Positions 32,265-45,000 of a stretch of 64,000 nt of DNA are shown one piece after another. Below the pieces are notes generated by a model. That model had not been told where the DNA came from. It saw nothing but the letters and a program-made list of their open reading frames with translations, and did not search any database. Origin of the DNA: Venturia oleaginea (taxonomy: Eukaryota; Ascomycota; Dothideomycetes; Venturiales; Venturiaceae); NCBI GenBank assembly GCA_013176395.1, contig JABMLP010000013.1:1054001-1118000 (forward strand), written 5' to 3'. How positions within the stretch are numbered: position 1 is the stretch's first letter; the number at the start of each line of letters is the position of its first letter. A program made the position numbers and the translations under genes.

Positions 32265-35180
32265 ATGCTAAAGATTGGCTCTCCGACGCTGCTTCTCCTC
32301 GTATGGCTGCTGCATCCTACGATAGCCCATAGCGAATATGCCAACGCATCCTTCCCACACACACTCGTACTATCTTCATGTCCGGCCAGGACCATCAACT
32401 ACATAACCCACACTCTGCCTCAGCAGTGTCTGCGGACTAGTCGCTCCACTCTACTCAGCCCAAACGCGAGCCCCACCGATGGAAGACGTCAGACTGCTAT
32501 CAGTGCAGATACGACTACGACCTCCAATCATGGTCAGATTGCTCACGAAACACCACCAGTGAATGGAGCTTCCGCTGCCCATACAGAAGGCCAGCCCTCC
32601 TCTCCACTCCAGGTCGAAGAAACCGAGACTGTCGGCCAGTCCACTCCTACACAATCAACCTCCTCAGCAGAATCTTCTACCTCCTCCACCGCCCCCGTAC
32701 CCACAGACCTTGGACCTGACTCACCCCTCGACAATTCCAAGTTCTTGTCTTTCGAAGAGTGGAAGAAGCAGAATCTAGCCAAACTCGGACAATCACCAGA
32801 CAATGTGGGACACGGTCGTGGCATGGCGAACGCAGAAGGGCGCCGAAGGCCTATAAACAATGCACTGGATTCTTTGGGCGACGATGGAGAGATTCAGATA
32901 GACTTCACTGGGTTCGGTGGCGGCAGGACAGATGACACATCTTCAGGACGGATGGCATCGGGACCAAATTCAAAGTCCTCGGACACACCCTCCTCCTCGG
33001 AAAGTCCAACAGCCATAGCAAAGCACAGGAGCAAGGATGCTGGCAAGACTTGCAAAGAGAGATTTAATTACGCCTCGTTCGACTGCGCGGCTACGATATT
33101 GAAGACTAACCCTAAGTGCAAAAGCTCTTCCCAAGTTCTCTCCGAGAATAAGGACAGCTACATGCTAAACGAATGCTCCCAACCCAATAAGTTCATGATC
33201 ATTGAGTTGTGCGACGATATTCTCGTCGATACCATTGTTCTTGCCAACTATGAGTTCTTCAGCTCCATGTTCAGGACCGTCAGAGTCAGCGTCAGCGATC
33301 GCTACCCCGTCAAGGCAGAAAAATGGAGAGAACTAGGAACGTATGAAGCAAGGAATACTCGAGAAGTCCAGGCTTTCTTGGTTCAGAATCCTTTGATTTG
33401 GGCACGCTACCTACGAATCGAGTTTTTAACCCACTATGGCGGCGAGTTTTATTGTCCAGTTAGTTTGGTGAGGGTGCACGGCACGACAATGATGGAAGAG
33501 GTACGTCGCAGTCAAGAGGATGGTTCAAGAGTGGAGGACGAAGTCGACGACGAGATCAGCGAATCAGAATTGCAGCCATCTGTTCGGGATGCACAGTTTG
33601 TCGAGCCAGTCCCGATACCATCTCCATCCGTTATCGTTTCGGAAGAGGTTGTGAAGACTGAAGCAGCGAATACGACCATACTACCCCCAGGCATGGAAAC
33701 TTCGACCGACAGCATCAGCGAGCACGAAACGGCTGAGACAACGGCTCCTGAAGCCCGGGAAGTAGACACTACGCCCCAGGCAGACTCGAAGGGGACTGGA
33801 GTTATCACCACGAAAGGAGGGCCGCATAAGATATCTGCTTTACTTGGGTTGTCAGGATCATCGGCCCGATCACAGGCAGCATCCAAGAGCAATCTCGAGA
33901 AGTCTGGCCCCTCGAAAATATCAACCCCCCCAGTGGACGGTCCTGAGATGAGCCCTGTCAAACCAACCTCCTCTCCACCTGCAGCCTCCCATTCTTCTCC
34001 TGTGCATATCAAGTCGTCGGGAATTGCCAGCCAGCCCGTTGCGAAGGAAGAGAGCAAATCTATGCGCCCAGCCGTAGAGAACTCGAAGCCTTCACCGACA
34101 TCTGCTAGTCAACCCCAGCCCGCGCAGCCGACCACCCAAGAAAGCTTCTTTAAAAGCACCAGTAAACGCTTGGCAATGCTTGAAACAAATTCCTCTTTGA
34201 ACATACAGTACATCGAGGAGCAGTCTCGCATTCTACGGGATGCATTCGTCCAGACCGAGAAGCATCAATTAAGGAAGACCGAAAACTTCCTGTCACATCT
34301 GAACGACACGGTAATGGCTGAACTTCAAGGGTTCCGACAGCAGTACGACCAACTTTGGCAGTCTACCGTCATTGAATTAGAGACCAATCGTGAGCAATAC
34401 CAGCGAGAAATGCTTGCTATCAGTTCACGTCTCACAATCATGGCGGATGAATTGGTCTTTCAGAAGCGCATGATCGTTGTACAATCTATCCTGCTGCTGC
34501 TATGCCTCGGTCTGGTTATCTTTGTGCGATCTGGTAGCAGCTACATGGAGCTACCACTAATGCAGCAAATGATGAACAAGTCGCACAGCATGCTCAAGCT
34601 CTCATTCGATAGTCCGCTCAGTAGCCCTTCATCTCCCAGGACAAGCCCGTTACGCAGTGATACCAGGAGGCTTGTCCGGATGTCGAGCGGGTCAAGTGAA
34701 GGATCTCTGGGATCTCCTTCGCCTAATCGGCATGGCCATCCTAACCTGCGATTTTCGCCACCAACGCCCAGCGACGCAGGGCAAAGTGAACGAGACATAT
34801 CGCCATCTCTCAGCCCAGAAGAATTGAGGATTATTCGAGAGACACGGAGCGGGCCGGCCACGCCGAGTGGTACAAGAGAGAACCAGCAAGTCGCTTGGGA
34901 CACACCGATCTCGGTGGCTGACAATTCTCCCTTGTTGAATACACGACAAAGTGACTTGCAGTCACAAGAGAGTCAGCCTAGCTCACTGCGGTACAGCGGC
35001 AGTTCAGATTCTAATAAGGATCTGAATGACAAGAGGGGCACGACAGATGCATCTGCGCCTCATGCTGGGCTCAGAAAAGCACACAGGGCAACTGCGAGCA
35101 GTAGGAATAGCATGAGCAGCTCTGATGGCGACACAGAGACTGAGGTGATCCTTGCTGATGGACGGAGTGACGGCGATTGA
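32265..35180 (+). CDS. SLP1: SUN-like ER membrane protein Slp1
   Basis: This uninterrupted frame encodes 971 residues. The N-terminus MLKIGSPTLLLLVWLLHPTIA is a signal peptide. FLSFEEWKKQNLAKLGQ near 159 is a conserved short motif of the family. The SUN domain spans about 263-405: KERFNYASFDCAATILKTN, KDSYMLNECSQPNKFMIIEL, FEFFSS-like YEFFSSMFRTVRVSVSDRYP, FLVQNPLIWARYLRIEFLTH and GGEFYCPVSLVRVHG. A long acidic linker, a coiled coil (about 640-725, KHQLRKTENFLSHLND) and one TM helix (about 732-756, MIVVQSILLLLCLGLVIFVR) follow, then a Ser/Pro-rich tail. In yeast Slp1 pairs with Emp65 and guards soluble proteins in the ER. Topology puts the SUN domain in the ER lumen. Confidence 0.92.
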   Translation: MLKIGSPTLLLLVWLLHPTIAHSEYANASFPHTLVLSSCPARTINYITHTLPQQCLRTSRSTLLSPNASPTDGRRQTAISADTTTTSNHGQIAHETPPVNGASAAHTEGQPSSPLQVEETETVGQSTPTQSTSSAESSTSSTAPVPTDLGPDSPLDNSKFLSFEEWKKQNLAKLGQSPDNVGHGRGMANAEGRRRPINNALDSLGDDGEIQIDFTGFGGGRTDDTSSGRMASGPNSKSSDTPSSSESPTAIAKHRSKDAGKTCKERFNYASFDCAATILKTNPKCKSSSQVLSENKDSYMLNECSQPNKFMIIELCDDILVDTIVLANYEFFSSMFRTVRVSVSDRYPVKAEKWRELGTYEARNTREVQAFLVQNPLIWARYLRIEFLTHYGGEFYCPVSLVRVHGTTMMEEVRRSQEDGSRVEDEVDDEISESELQPSVRDAQFVEPVPIPSPSVIVSEEVVKTEAANTTILPPGMETSTDSISEHETAETTAPEAREVDTTPQADSKGTGVITTKGGPHKISALLGLSGSSARSQAASKSNLEKSGPSKISTPPVDGPEMSPVKPTSSPPAASHSSPVHIKSSGIASQPVAKEESKSMRPAVENSKPSPTSASQPQPAQPTTQESFFKSTSKRLAMLETNSSLNIQYIEEQSRILRDAFVQTEKHQLRKTENFLSHLNDTVMAELQGFRQQYDQLWQSTVIELETNREQYQREMLAISSRLTIMADELVFQKRMIVVQSILLLLCLGLVIFVRSGSSYMELPLMQQMMNKSHSMLKLSFDSPLSSPSSPRTSPLRSDTRRLVRMSSGSSEGSLGSPSPNRHGHPNLRFSPPTPSDAGQSERDISPSLSPEELRIIRETRSGPATPSGTRENQQVAWDTPISVADNSPLLNTRQSDLQSQESQPSSLRYSGSSDSNKDLNDKRGTTDASAPHAGLRKAHRATASSRNSMSSSDGDTETEVILADGRSDGD

Positions 35181-36596
35181 AATTAATGATAATTTTGGCG
35201 CAACAGGAAATTTTCGGCTGGCGGCCTGGCGGGCAGAACGCGCTGCTTGACTACCTAAGACACGCCGCTGTGGAACAGTAGGGCCAATTCGGTTGGGACC
35301 CGTGGACGACACAAAAGCACGGTGGGCCGCATGCTCAATAATTCGACGCAAGAGAGACTCTGGACAGGCAGGATACAGGCGGGTCGAATGCGTCATGAAG
35401 TGTACGAAAGGGTCGATGGAATGACAGGTTGGTGCCTGGCACTTGTAAACCTTGGTTGTGTGTAGGATCTCATTCGTCGAGGCTGCACGTACTGTTACAC
35501 AAAGCCTGGGTATTAATAGGCGGTACCAAGCGGGATTTGTGTGTTGGGATTGAGCGTTTTGATCGAGTTTGCACAGGAATTTCTGGCCAGTGAGGACGTT
35601 GTAAATCAGACGATTTGCAGCAGGATTATGCGTGCATGCGGCCGGGTAGGGAGGAAAACATGTGAAGAGTTTGGTTTGGGTTACTCGATCAAAATCTCGG
35701 ATTCTTTATTTGTTTAGATGTCTTGGATCTTTGTTCGTTGAGGTGCAGAAGCTACAGCAGGAGCCGATTTTTTCTCAACGCTACCTCGCAGAAATTATGC
35801 ACGATGGAATGTGAAGTTTCTTGAACCAGAATGCGGTCGGGCTGTCGTGGCTATCGCGAGGGAAACAGCTCTGGATGGATGATACATGGTTGATGGTTTC
35901 ATCGATTGGGAATCCGTGGGAATGTTGCTTCACGAGATTGGGGGAAAGCGCAAATCCGGTTGAATTTATACCGCCAAAACGCAAACATTGGGTAAATCGG
36001 CAGAATTCATCTCAATTCCGTTGTTCGAAACGACGAATTCGGTTTTCGATGGTACGATACGTAGACATTGAAGAGCTTTCTTTGTTCTCAATTTCGCATT
36101 AAAAGCTTTTGCTGGGATGAGATGTATGGAAGTGTCTCAGTCCGTAGTTATGATCGTCTGCCTCGCCTCTGTTTTTTTACCACATTTTGCCTGCTAGCTA
36201 GCACGACAGACAGTCTGCAGCTGCATTGCTGCTGCAACCGGCTCGTTTGAGAGGGAAGTAGATGCAGGATGGCACCGAGCGGATGGCTGGCGTGGTCACC
36301 AACGAGATCAAAAGCAGCAAGCACAAGACAGGAACAGGAATAGGAAGCGGAACGGATTTTCTGCTTGTCTGTGAGGCACTCATTTCTCCTCGACCCAAGC
36401 GTGAAGAAACGGTGGTTAGGGGCGGGTTGGAACGAAATTCAGATCCTTGGTCACGATGATTCAATTGTGCATTTTTTGGCTGCGAGATGCATGAGGGATG
36501 GGTTGTGGCTTGGTTGGTGGCCGTGGCCCGGGTATGGAGAATGTGCAGGTCCGGGTGGAGTAATTCTTTTGTTGGAGCCGGAGAGGGAGAAAAGGG
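35181..36596. other. intergenic region, no gene seen
   Basis: 3' flank of SLP1. Short frames only. The last 200 bp are purine/GT-rich and lead into the 8-bp satellite. Confidence 0.5.
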
Positions 36597-36926
36597 AGGG
36601 ATGGAGGGATGGAGGGATGGAGGGATGGAGGGATGGAGGGATGGAGGGATGGAGGGATGGAGGGATGGAGGGATGGAGGGATGGAGGGATGGAGGGATGG
36701 AGGGATGGAGGGATGGAGGGATGGAGGGATGGAGGGATGGAGGGATGGAGGGATGGAGGGATGGAGGGATGGAGGGATGGAGGGATGGAGGGATGGAGGG
36801 ATGGAGGGATGGAGGGATGGAGGGATGGAGGGATGGAGGGATGGAGGGATGGAGGGATGGAGGGATGGAGGGATGGAGGGATGGAGGGATGGAGGGATGG
36901 AGGGATGGAGGGATGGAGGGATGGAG
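36597..36926. repeat. (GGGATGGA)n satellite, about 41 units
   Basis: An essentially perfect 8-bp unit repeats over 330 bp. Because 8 is not a multiple of 3, each frame encodes an 8-residue period (EGWRDGGM on plus, HPSIPPSL on minus), which explains the long spurious open frames across it. GGG runs every 8 bases on the plus strand give G-quadruplex potential. Confidence 0.97.
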
Positions 36927-37126
36927 AAGGAGAGTTGGGTTTTTCTTCGTAGGTGAGTTGTAGGCAGAACTAGGCCTTTGCGTGTGTCATTGCTCGTAGT
37001 GGCGGAGATCAGAGACAATGGAGATTCCCGAGCTAGCTGGCTGTTTGTCGGATTTTTTGATGTCAGTTTGGTCAGCTGGCGGAAGAAGTGGATCGCATGG
37101 ATGAAACCGTTCTGCTGGGTTTGGAG

Positions 37127-37175
37127 ACATGGAGACATGGCGGCATGGTGGCATGGTGGCATGGTGGCATGGTGG
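37127..37175. repeat. short GGTGGCAT-type repeat
   Basis: ATGGTGGC recurs about four times after two GGAGACAT units. It lies 200 bp beyond the larger satellite and may be a distant derivative of the same kind of slippage. Confidence 0.7.
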
Positions 37176-37199
37176 CTACGGAGGACGAGGACTCTGTCG

Positions 37200-38487
37200 A
37201 GCATCACGGTGGATGGATGGATGCGTGCTGGCGACTGTGTGCGAGTTGCCAGGTGAATGGGTGTGATAATTCACTGTATTTATGCCTAACCTGACCTAAG
37301 CTACTCCTATGGATCGAGACGCTCAACCTTGCCAGTGTGGCATCGTCTGCCCAGTCGAGGCACATGACCATTGCCATCGTTTCGTGACCTCAAAAGCGTG
37401 ATCATGATAGCCTGGCTGTTTGGACTACCAGATAAATAAATACAGCGCGACAAGAGCCACGCCCTCTCTCCTTCCTTCTTCCCGACTCCTCCATTCAACT
37501 CCTCCCGTACGCCTTCTTGCCTCTGCCTTGGCTCCTGAGCAGCAACAATCCATTATACCCAACGCACCAAGTGACCCAACCACTGCTCTGATCCAGCCCA
37601 AGGCAAAGCCACCCCTGGCCGTCAGAAGATCCCCTCTCGACAGACCAATCAGGCCGAGCGAAAGGCCAACAGAAATCGCCGCCTGCGCAAGCTCTACTTC
37701 TATACCTACACCCACCACCCACAACGTCGTCAGCTTCGTTCCGCGACTCAACACTCGAAAGCTCGTCCAGCTCGTCCAGCTCGTCCCCATCGCCAATTCA
37801 TTTGCTTCGCCAGGGTGCGACTTGTGTCCGTCATCTGTAGACGACTATATCCGTTAGTCCAGTCTCCACCCTTTTCAAGCGTCTACTGTAATATCCCCGC
37901 TCGCTCGTGATCAGAGGGCACTGCATCATCCTTCTCTCTCCCCCTTGCCCAAAGAGGCGCATCGTCGAGGAGCCCGTCCATCCTCGTCATCTTTCCGCTG
38001 TTTTCACGCAGACTCACTCTATTCTCAACACCCCGCCAACACCCTCAAAAGCATTTCCACCAAAGCACAACACCACCATAGGCCTCTCCATCTGTCTCGT
38101 ACTCGGTTGCTTGCAGCTGCCACTTCTTCTTCATTTGAACTAGTCACTAACATCCGCTGGTTGAGGCGCAATCAGTCAAAGGAACCCTGACATTCAGACG
38201 ACCAAAAACACTCGGGCCCACTCCGTGCACGCACTTCCATCTCTCACCACCACCGCTCTCCAACAACCCTCACCATCTCTCCCACCTCACCAAACCCTCA
38301 TCATCCTGCCGCCTCAGATCCCGTCGCAACCCGCTTCAATCTGCCTACCCTGGACCACCCTTCGCCCTCGGTAGCCGCCTTTGCTATCACACCCCGTTCG
38401 GCACACCAACTGCTCAACATCAGCCCGCCGTATTCTCGATAGCAATTCCGCGGACTGAGGTCCTCGCACCCGATTTTGAGCACCGTT
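37200..38487 (+). promoter_or_regulatory. pyrimidine-rich 5' region of the GSK-3 gene
   Basis: From about 37440 to the ATG at 38488 the plus strand is C- and T-rich, with CCACC and CTCTCC runs and no convincing gene, as in long fungal 5' leaders. Introns in the leader are possible but were not resolved. Confidence 0.45.
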
Positions 38488-40029
38488 ATGTCGCAGAATA
38501 GACCGACTGCATTTCAAAGTTTACGAATGGGCGGTGAGTTGCATCACACACTCTCTGCACGTGCATCATTTGCTGACCTCCTTCTAGAAGTCATCCGCGA
38601 GAAGGTCCAAGATGGCCTGACCGGTGAGACCAGAGAACTTGCCTACACCCAATGCAAGATCGTTGGCAATGGGTCTTTCGGAGTCGTCTTCCATACCAAG
38701 TTGTCGCCAAGCGGCGAAGATGCGGCGATCAAGCGAGTGCTCCAGGACAAGCGTTTCAAGGTGCGTTCACAGCCCACCAACCACGCGAAGCACAAACTGA
38801 CTGTTCGCAGAATCGAGAACTCCAAATCATGCGCATTGTCAGGCATCCAAACATCGTCGAGCTCAAGGCTTTCTATTACAGCAACGGCGAGCGGGTGCGT
38901 ACCTCTGTAGGATAATTTTGAGTATTTCATGGACACAGCTGACCTGTTGATTGCAGAAAGACGAGGTTTACCTCAATCTTATCCTGGAATTCGTCCCGGA
39001 AACTGTTTACCGCGCCTCCCGCTACTTCAGCAAGATGAAGACCGTTATGCCCATCCTTGAGGTCAAGCTCTTCATCTATCAGTTGTTCCGATCCCTCGCA
39101 TACATCCATTCCCAAGGCATCTGCCACCGAGATATCAAGCCCCAGAACCTGCTTTTGGATCCTTCAACGGGCGTACTCAAGCTTTGCGATTTCGGCAGCG
39201 CCAAGATACTAGTTGAGAATGAGCCAAACGTGTCTTACATTTGTTCGAGGTACTATCGCGCTCCCGAGCTCATATTTGGCGCGACGAATTACACAACAAA
39301 GATTGGTATGCCCAAGTGTCTCTAAACACACACTAGGCCTCACCCGCTGACTATTGGTTCTAGATGTCTGGTCTACTGGATGTGTCATGGCCGAGCTCAT
39401 GCTGGGTCAACCTTTGTTCCCTGGCGAATCCGGAATTGATCAATTGGTCGAGATTATCAAGGTCTTGGGAACTCCTACGAGGGATCAGATCCGTACCATG
39501 AACCCGAATTACATGGAGCACAAGTTTCCACAAATCAAGCCTCATCCATTTAGCAAGGTAACTAATTTCCCCTTCCTAGGAATCGCTACACCGGCCAGTG
39601 GCAGAACATGGAAGAAGATTTTAACATTCCAAAGGTTTTCCGTAAAGCAGATGCGAACGCCATTGATCTCATCTCGAAGCTCCTTGAATACACGCCTACG
39701 CAGCGCTTGTCGGCAATTGAGGCAATGGTCCATCCATTTTTCGATGAGCTGAGGGATCCCAATACTCGTCTTCCTGACTCGCGTCACCAGAATGGGGGAC
39801 CACGAGACCTACCTTCTTTGTTCGACTTTTCGCTTCACGGTAAGACTTGCAAACAATGTGGTGAATTTGGTCACTCTAATACTTAGCAGAGCTCTCTATT
39901 CGCCCTGATCTCAACCAGCAACTCGTACCTCAACACATCAAGGCAGGCCTTCGCGCTAAGGGAATCGACATCGACTCGCCAAGTTTCCGTCCTATGAACA
40001 AAGAGGACATGCAAGCTCGCCTCGATTAA
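38488..40029 (+). CDS. GSK3: glycogen synthase kinase 3 homologue
   Basis: Seven exons (38488-38533, 38588-38760, 38811-38894, 38957-39305, 39364-39557, 39635-39839, 39890-40029) give 396 residues, the normal fungal length. Visible are [35 protein letters not shown] across intron 2, [32 protein letters not shown], and [17 protein letters not shown] with the activating Tyr. [20 protein letters not shown] and the GTPTRDQI segment are diagnostic of GSK-3 (Mck1/Rim11/Skp1 group). It acts in nutrient, stress and developmental signalling. Intron 5 (39558-39634) is the least typical, at 77 bp, but removing it gives [20 protein letters not shown] as in the family. Confidence 0.96.
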
Positions 40030-42034
40030 GAGGTTTGAGTTTGTACATCTCCCTCTGGCAGCGTTTTGACCATACTCGAGGCGTCTGCACCCGTCTGTAT
40101 GACATACATTACCATCGGCGCAATCGGGGAGAGCCTTTCGAATTCGAACATCGATATCGTTATGCGCCCACCCTATCCAGGAACGATCTTGAATGACAAC
40201 ATTTTCTTATCACTGCCTGGACGGACTGGGAATGCTTGCTCTCGCCAATTTTCCGCCACGGCTTCGTAGATGCCCGCTACTCACAAATTTTCTTTTTCGT
40301 GTATGATGAGATGACCCCACGAAAAGAAATTGTCGGTCTGCCAAAATTGCAAGATGGAAGAATGCTCCGAGGAGATGACTTTTCAGCATGATTGGGTGTT
40401 CTTTCACATTTGGATCCGCATACTGGGTGGTATATACCTCGTCCGCGGGTCGGTTGCTATTGTTTCTGCTGGCGGAGTTTCAGCAGGTCATCTGTTTATT
40501 TCTTCATATCACGGGGCGGATCTGTAGAGAGGCTCTCTTCTGAAGAGTCTGACTATCTCCAGTCTGGCAGAATACCGGTGTTCAATTCTTTTTTTTTTTT
40601 TTTTTCCAATTCATGGGATGTTTAGAGTTCTATTCAAGGCCTGGGATTTGACATTGCCTTTCTTTGACCTTTCTTTTCACGACAACAAGAACAACAGGAC
40701 CTTGCTAGTTGCTGCAACCGGGGTATCGACAAGCACATCTCCCTCAAAACAGACAGAATCATTCTATTTCACCTTCACAAAAGACATGGGTCAGGTTATT
40801 TTCAGACAGCAATGAGCGGTGGTTTCTCGAGATTGATATGAACTGGATGAAGTGGGTATGGATGGCATTTGATGGTTCCGTCATGAATTTATTGATGGGC
40901 AGCATGCGTATGGTATGGGTGGATGGATGGCTGGATCGAGGTGGGATATCACTGACTTTGTTTTCCTCACATGGCCTGGATGAGGATAGATCGAGACTGG
41001 ATAGCCGCCTATTTATATTATATGATAGCTTCGGATGCAATCATAACTTTTCCTCCCGCTCCTGTTGTTTTTGTGTGGGCGGTGCTGGAGATGGCTTGGC
41101 TAGATTTCTTCGGAGGGTTACCTGTTTGCACACTTCTAGCTTTCACCACGCCTTCACATGGGCGCCAATCGACCTCCTTTCTTCTGCCCAGCTTCACGGA
41201 TTCAGCCATCCAGCAGCAATCGCTCAAGTCGAGATTGAATCGCCAAACTTTGCAATTTCCTTCTCCAACTGTGCCAGAAATTCGGCGATGCCTTCACTAT
41301 CCTTACCAATTACTGACACAATGTGAATGGTGATGCGACGTTACGGAAGGGAACGCAAATCTAAGTCTTCACGATTCCCAAGGACGGGAAGATAAGTCTC
41401 GTTGTCCATATTTGCCCATCGTATTCTCGGGCACCAATTTCAGTATTGGCTTAAGTGCTCTCACGGTCGCTTCTTCAATTCAGTATTCTCCGGCTTCCAA
41501 GAATACGATATTTCCCTTGAACTTGGACTTTGATAGTTGGAGATCGACATGGTTATATTTCTGGCGAAGTTGATTCTCTAAGCCGCCAGAAATCTAACGA
41601 CATTAATATTAAACTTGTAGACGATATACCAGTTCAGATGTACTTTTAGGAAGAATGAATCGATGAGGCCACCGTGCTCTGGCTATCCGAGCATCAAAGT
41701 GAAAGGAAACTGAAGACTTTCTCTGCTGTCTATCCCAGCCCAAAGAGCTCACTTTTCGTTCTTGCGGTGCCATATTCTACGTCTAGCTTATTATCACCAC
41801 ATCCAATGTCTACTTTCACCAATTATCACCCGGATTTCAAGACCGGTCCTAACTTCAGCCTCGTCGACCCAGCAGTCACTCCATCCTCAACCTCCACTGT
41901 TTAACATAGTTATACAGAGATCAGATCTACACCATTTCACACTAACCCGATCATCTGTATAATCTCATCTAGAATTTAATTCCCTTGCTCTTTCTTACAC
42001 ACTCACACACTTTCATCCACCATCCTCCACCCTC
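40030..42034. other. intergenic region, no gene seen
   Basis: Contains the GSK-3 3' flank with a T run at about 40588-40606, and the CBC1 upstream region. Overlapping frames near 40700-41330 have no motifs. The last 100 bp before 42035 are rich in CA and CT. Confidence 0.5.
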
Positions 42035-45000
42035 ATGGCTTCACCTGAAGCTAAGCCAATGATGGCCGACATTGCGCCCGCTTCTCTCGCGAATGCAAGA
42101 ATTCTCGACGAGATTATGAATGATGGCGACGAGGAAGCTATGCGGCAGCTTGACATGGACATTCATGAGGAGGTATGTATTGCATTACTACATTCTTGTT
42201 CTGTTGTTGCTAAATTCTGGGACAAGGTTGCTAAGATGCCAAGAGCGCCACGCGCAATGCTCCAGCCTAAATCACGTTATCCAATAGGCAGCTCGATCGC
42301 GAACTGCGGCCAGCGTCGAAACACGGAGGCTGCAAATAACACCAAACCGTCCATCTATCCAGATTATTATAAGGGACCCGTGAGTTTCAATCTCAATTAT
42401 TTCGAGTGTTTGTTGTGCCAAAGCTGACAGAGTGAATACAGGGACCAACCAAAGAGCTCGAAGTTGACCATCTGGAAAAGATCATGGCCGACGTTGGCTT
42501 GGATCGTTCTCCTCCTCCTCGCAATGAGCGAAACAATGAGAGGAGATATCAGGGCAACAACACTCGCAAGAGACGCTATAGAGGTGAGAGGTACACTGAA
42601 TTAGATTGGACGAATGTTAATTGCCAGTAGAGGATGACGATTTCGAGAGCCGCCACCAGCGTCCCCAGAAACATTCCCGTCCTCGCTATGAGGAACCTAT
42701 TGCCTCACGATTGCGCCGAGAGTTGATGGTCATCGGAGAGGCTGTGAGTGTGCATATGGATTGGGGATCTTGGAAAAATTGCTGACGCCCTGGATAGCCT
42801 GTTCGTACACCACAGGACGAAGCCGCTGGTTTAGGGAGAGATATTGCAAAGAACTTTGACGACGACCAAATCCGCGGACCTTTCCTGGACAACTTTGTGC
42901 AGCTGTATGTAAAATGTCTCCTTTCCTTTTCCTTCGATACAATATGCGCTCCTGCACGATGCGATTCTGGCTCAGGTGGCTGTGGTGTACAGGCGACGTT
43001 TATTGTCAGATCTTGCGGAGGCACCTGTCAACTTCGCGCAAGGAGCGCTTTGTGCGTTCTATGGGAATTTGAATCGATGCTAATTGAATCATTTCTAGAC
43101 TCGTTGAACAACCACTTAAGATCCCATTTGTCGCAGCCGTCGTCCTCTACGCCCATGACCTCAACGCCGAAGCCTCCAAGGGAATTATCGAGAAGGTCGG
43201 AAAGCATACACAGACAGCCTTGTTGGAAGGAAAATGGCGCGAATTCAAGCTCTTCTTGCGTTTCTTCGCCTGCCTACAACCAATCATGGACAACGATGGT
43301 GTCTTCCCAGTCCTCGACCAGCTCTTTGGATGGGCTGCAGATCTACAAGCTGCTTCGCAAGAGGATGCTGTCGGCCTGGAACTCGTCAAGATCATCCTTC
43401 TCACCATACCGTATTCTCTGGCCGTATCTGCGTCGGGAATGGAACATAAGGTGAATGAGCTTCTCGAGCAGACTGAGATCATCGCATCTGCGCGCCACCC
43501 ACTCGAGACACTTGTCGACCCGTTCCCCGGGGAGAACGAAGAAAAGCCATTCGGATTCCAGAGCTTCATTGAGCTGCTACAATCTCAGCTCCGACGTGAG
43601 GAGACTAACGGCTGGAAGCTGAGCTGCATTCCTAGAATCTACAAGCCTGTAAAGGTAGAGACTGCTGAGGGCGAAGAGGAAAAGCCCGAGAAGCCAAAGC
43701 ACGCCTTGCCCGCGTTGACGATCCCGGCCCCCGTAAATTTCGCACGTCTGCCATTGTTCCCGGAGACTTACTTCTCCATCTATGCAGATCAAGAGACAGA
43801 GGTAAGGTACAGTATGTTTGGTGCCGGCGAGGGCACGACTAATGGGCTACAGTCCGTTCCTTCGACTGCGGATGTTGCTTCGTCCTTGATTCGTGATGTC
43901 CTCGTCGACACCATCAACGTTTTAGACTTCAATCGTCTCGCCACTGCAAGCTTTTTGATCCAGATGGATATTTTCTGGGCTCCAGGTACCTTTGCTACTC
44001 GAGGTATCTCTTTCGAACAGCTGAAGAACTTCCCGGCCGATCGCTCGACTTGGAAGCCCGAGGATGTTGTGCTTGATGCCATATTCTCGCAAATGCTTCT
44101 CCTGCCTACCGCATCGCATAAGCTTGTGTACTATCATTCGCTGATTACGGAAGCTTGCAAGATTGCTCCTAGTCATATTGCGCCCACTCTTGGTCGCGGT
44201 ATTCGGTTCTTGTTCAGACATCTGGATGTCATGGATATGGAGTTGACGTATCGCTACTTAGACTGGTTCGCGCACCACTTAAGCAACTTCGAGTTTAGGT
44301 GGAAATGGACTGAGTGGTGAGTGAGAATGATCGCTCGGGAAGACGTAACACTAATATTCGCTAATAGGATCGATGACGTGAAGAAATCCGAGTTGACTCC
44401 CAAGAAGGCTTTCATCATTGCTGCACTTGACAAGGAGATTCGTCTCAGTTTTGCAAAGCGTATCCGTGAGACTCTCCCACAGGAGTACCATCACATTATC
44501 ACGGAGGGCAAATTCAAAGATGTGCCAGACTACAAGTACAACTCAGACAGTATGTATCACAATGGCGACGTCACACAACAATGCTAACGTACATTCAAGA
44601 GACCCCCTTTTCTTCCGAAGGTCGCGAAATTCTTGCACTACTTAGAAAAAAGGCACCCGAAACCGAGATTCAGCCACTCATCGACGACATTAATGAACAG
44701 GCCGCCGAGCACGGCATCACTGACCCCCTTGTCGCCTCCACAGATGCCTATATGACAGCTGTGTGCTTTATCGGATCCAAGTCACTCTCGCACGTTCTCT
44801 CCTGTATCGAACGCTGCAAGGAGCGTCTCCTCAATATTGGCCCTCAATCCGAAGACGCTCGTCGCCAGATCGTGAAGAGTGTGGTCGAATACTGGAAATA
44901 TCAGCCAGGCACCGCTGTCAACATTGTCGACAAACTCCTCAATTACACGATCGTCACCCCTGAATCCGTGATTCTCTGGGCTCTTGGCACAGAGTCATTG

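Noticed and set aside
36461..37207. Long open frames of EGWRDGGM or HPSIPPSL repeats
   Set aside because: They arise because an 8-bp repeat without stops is open in every frame; they are not genes.
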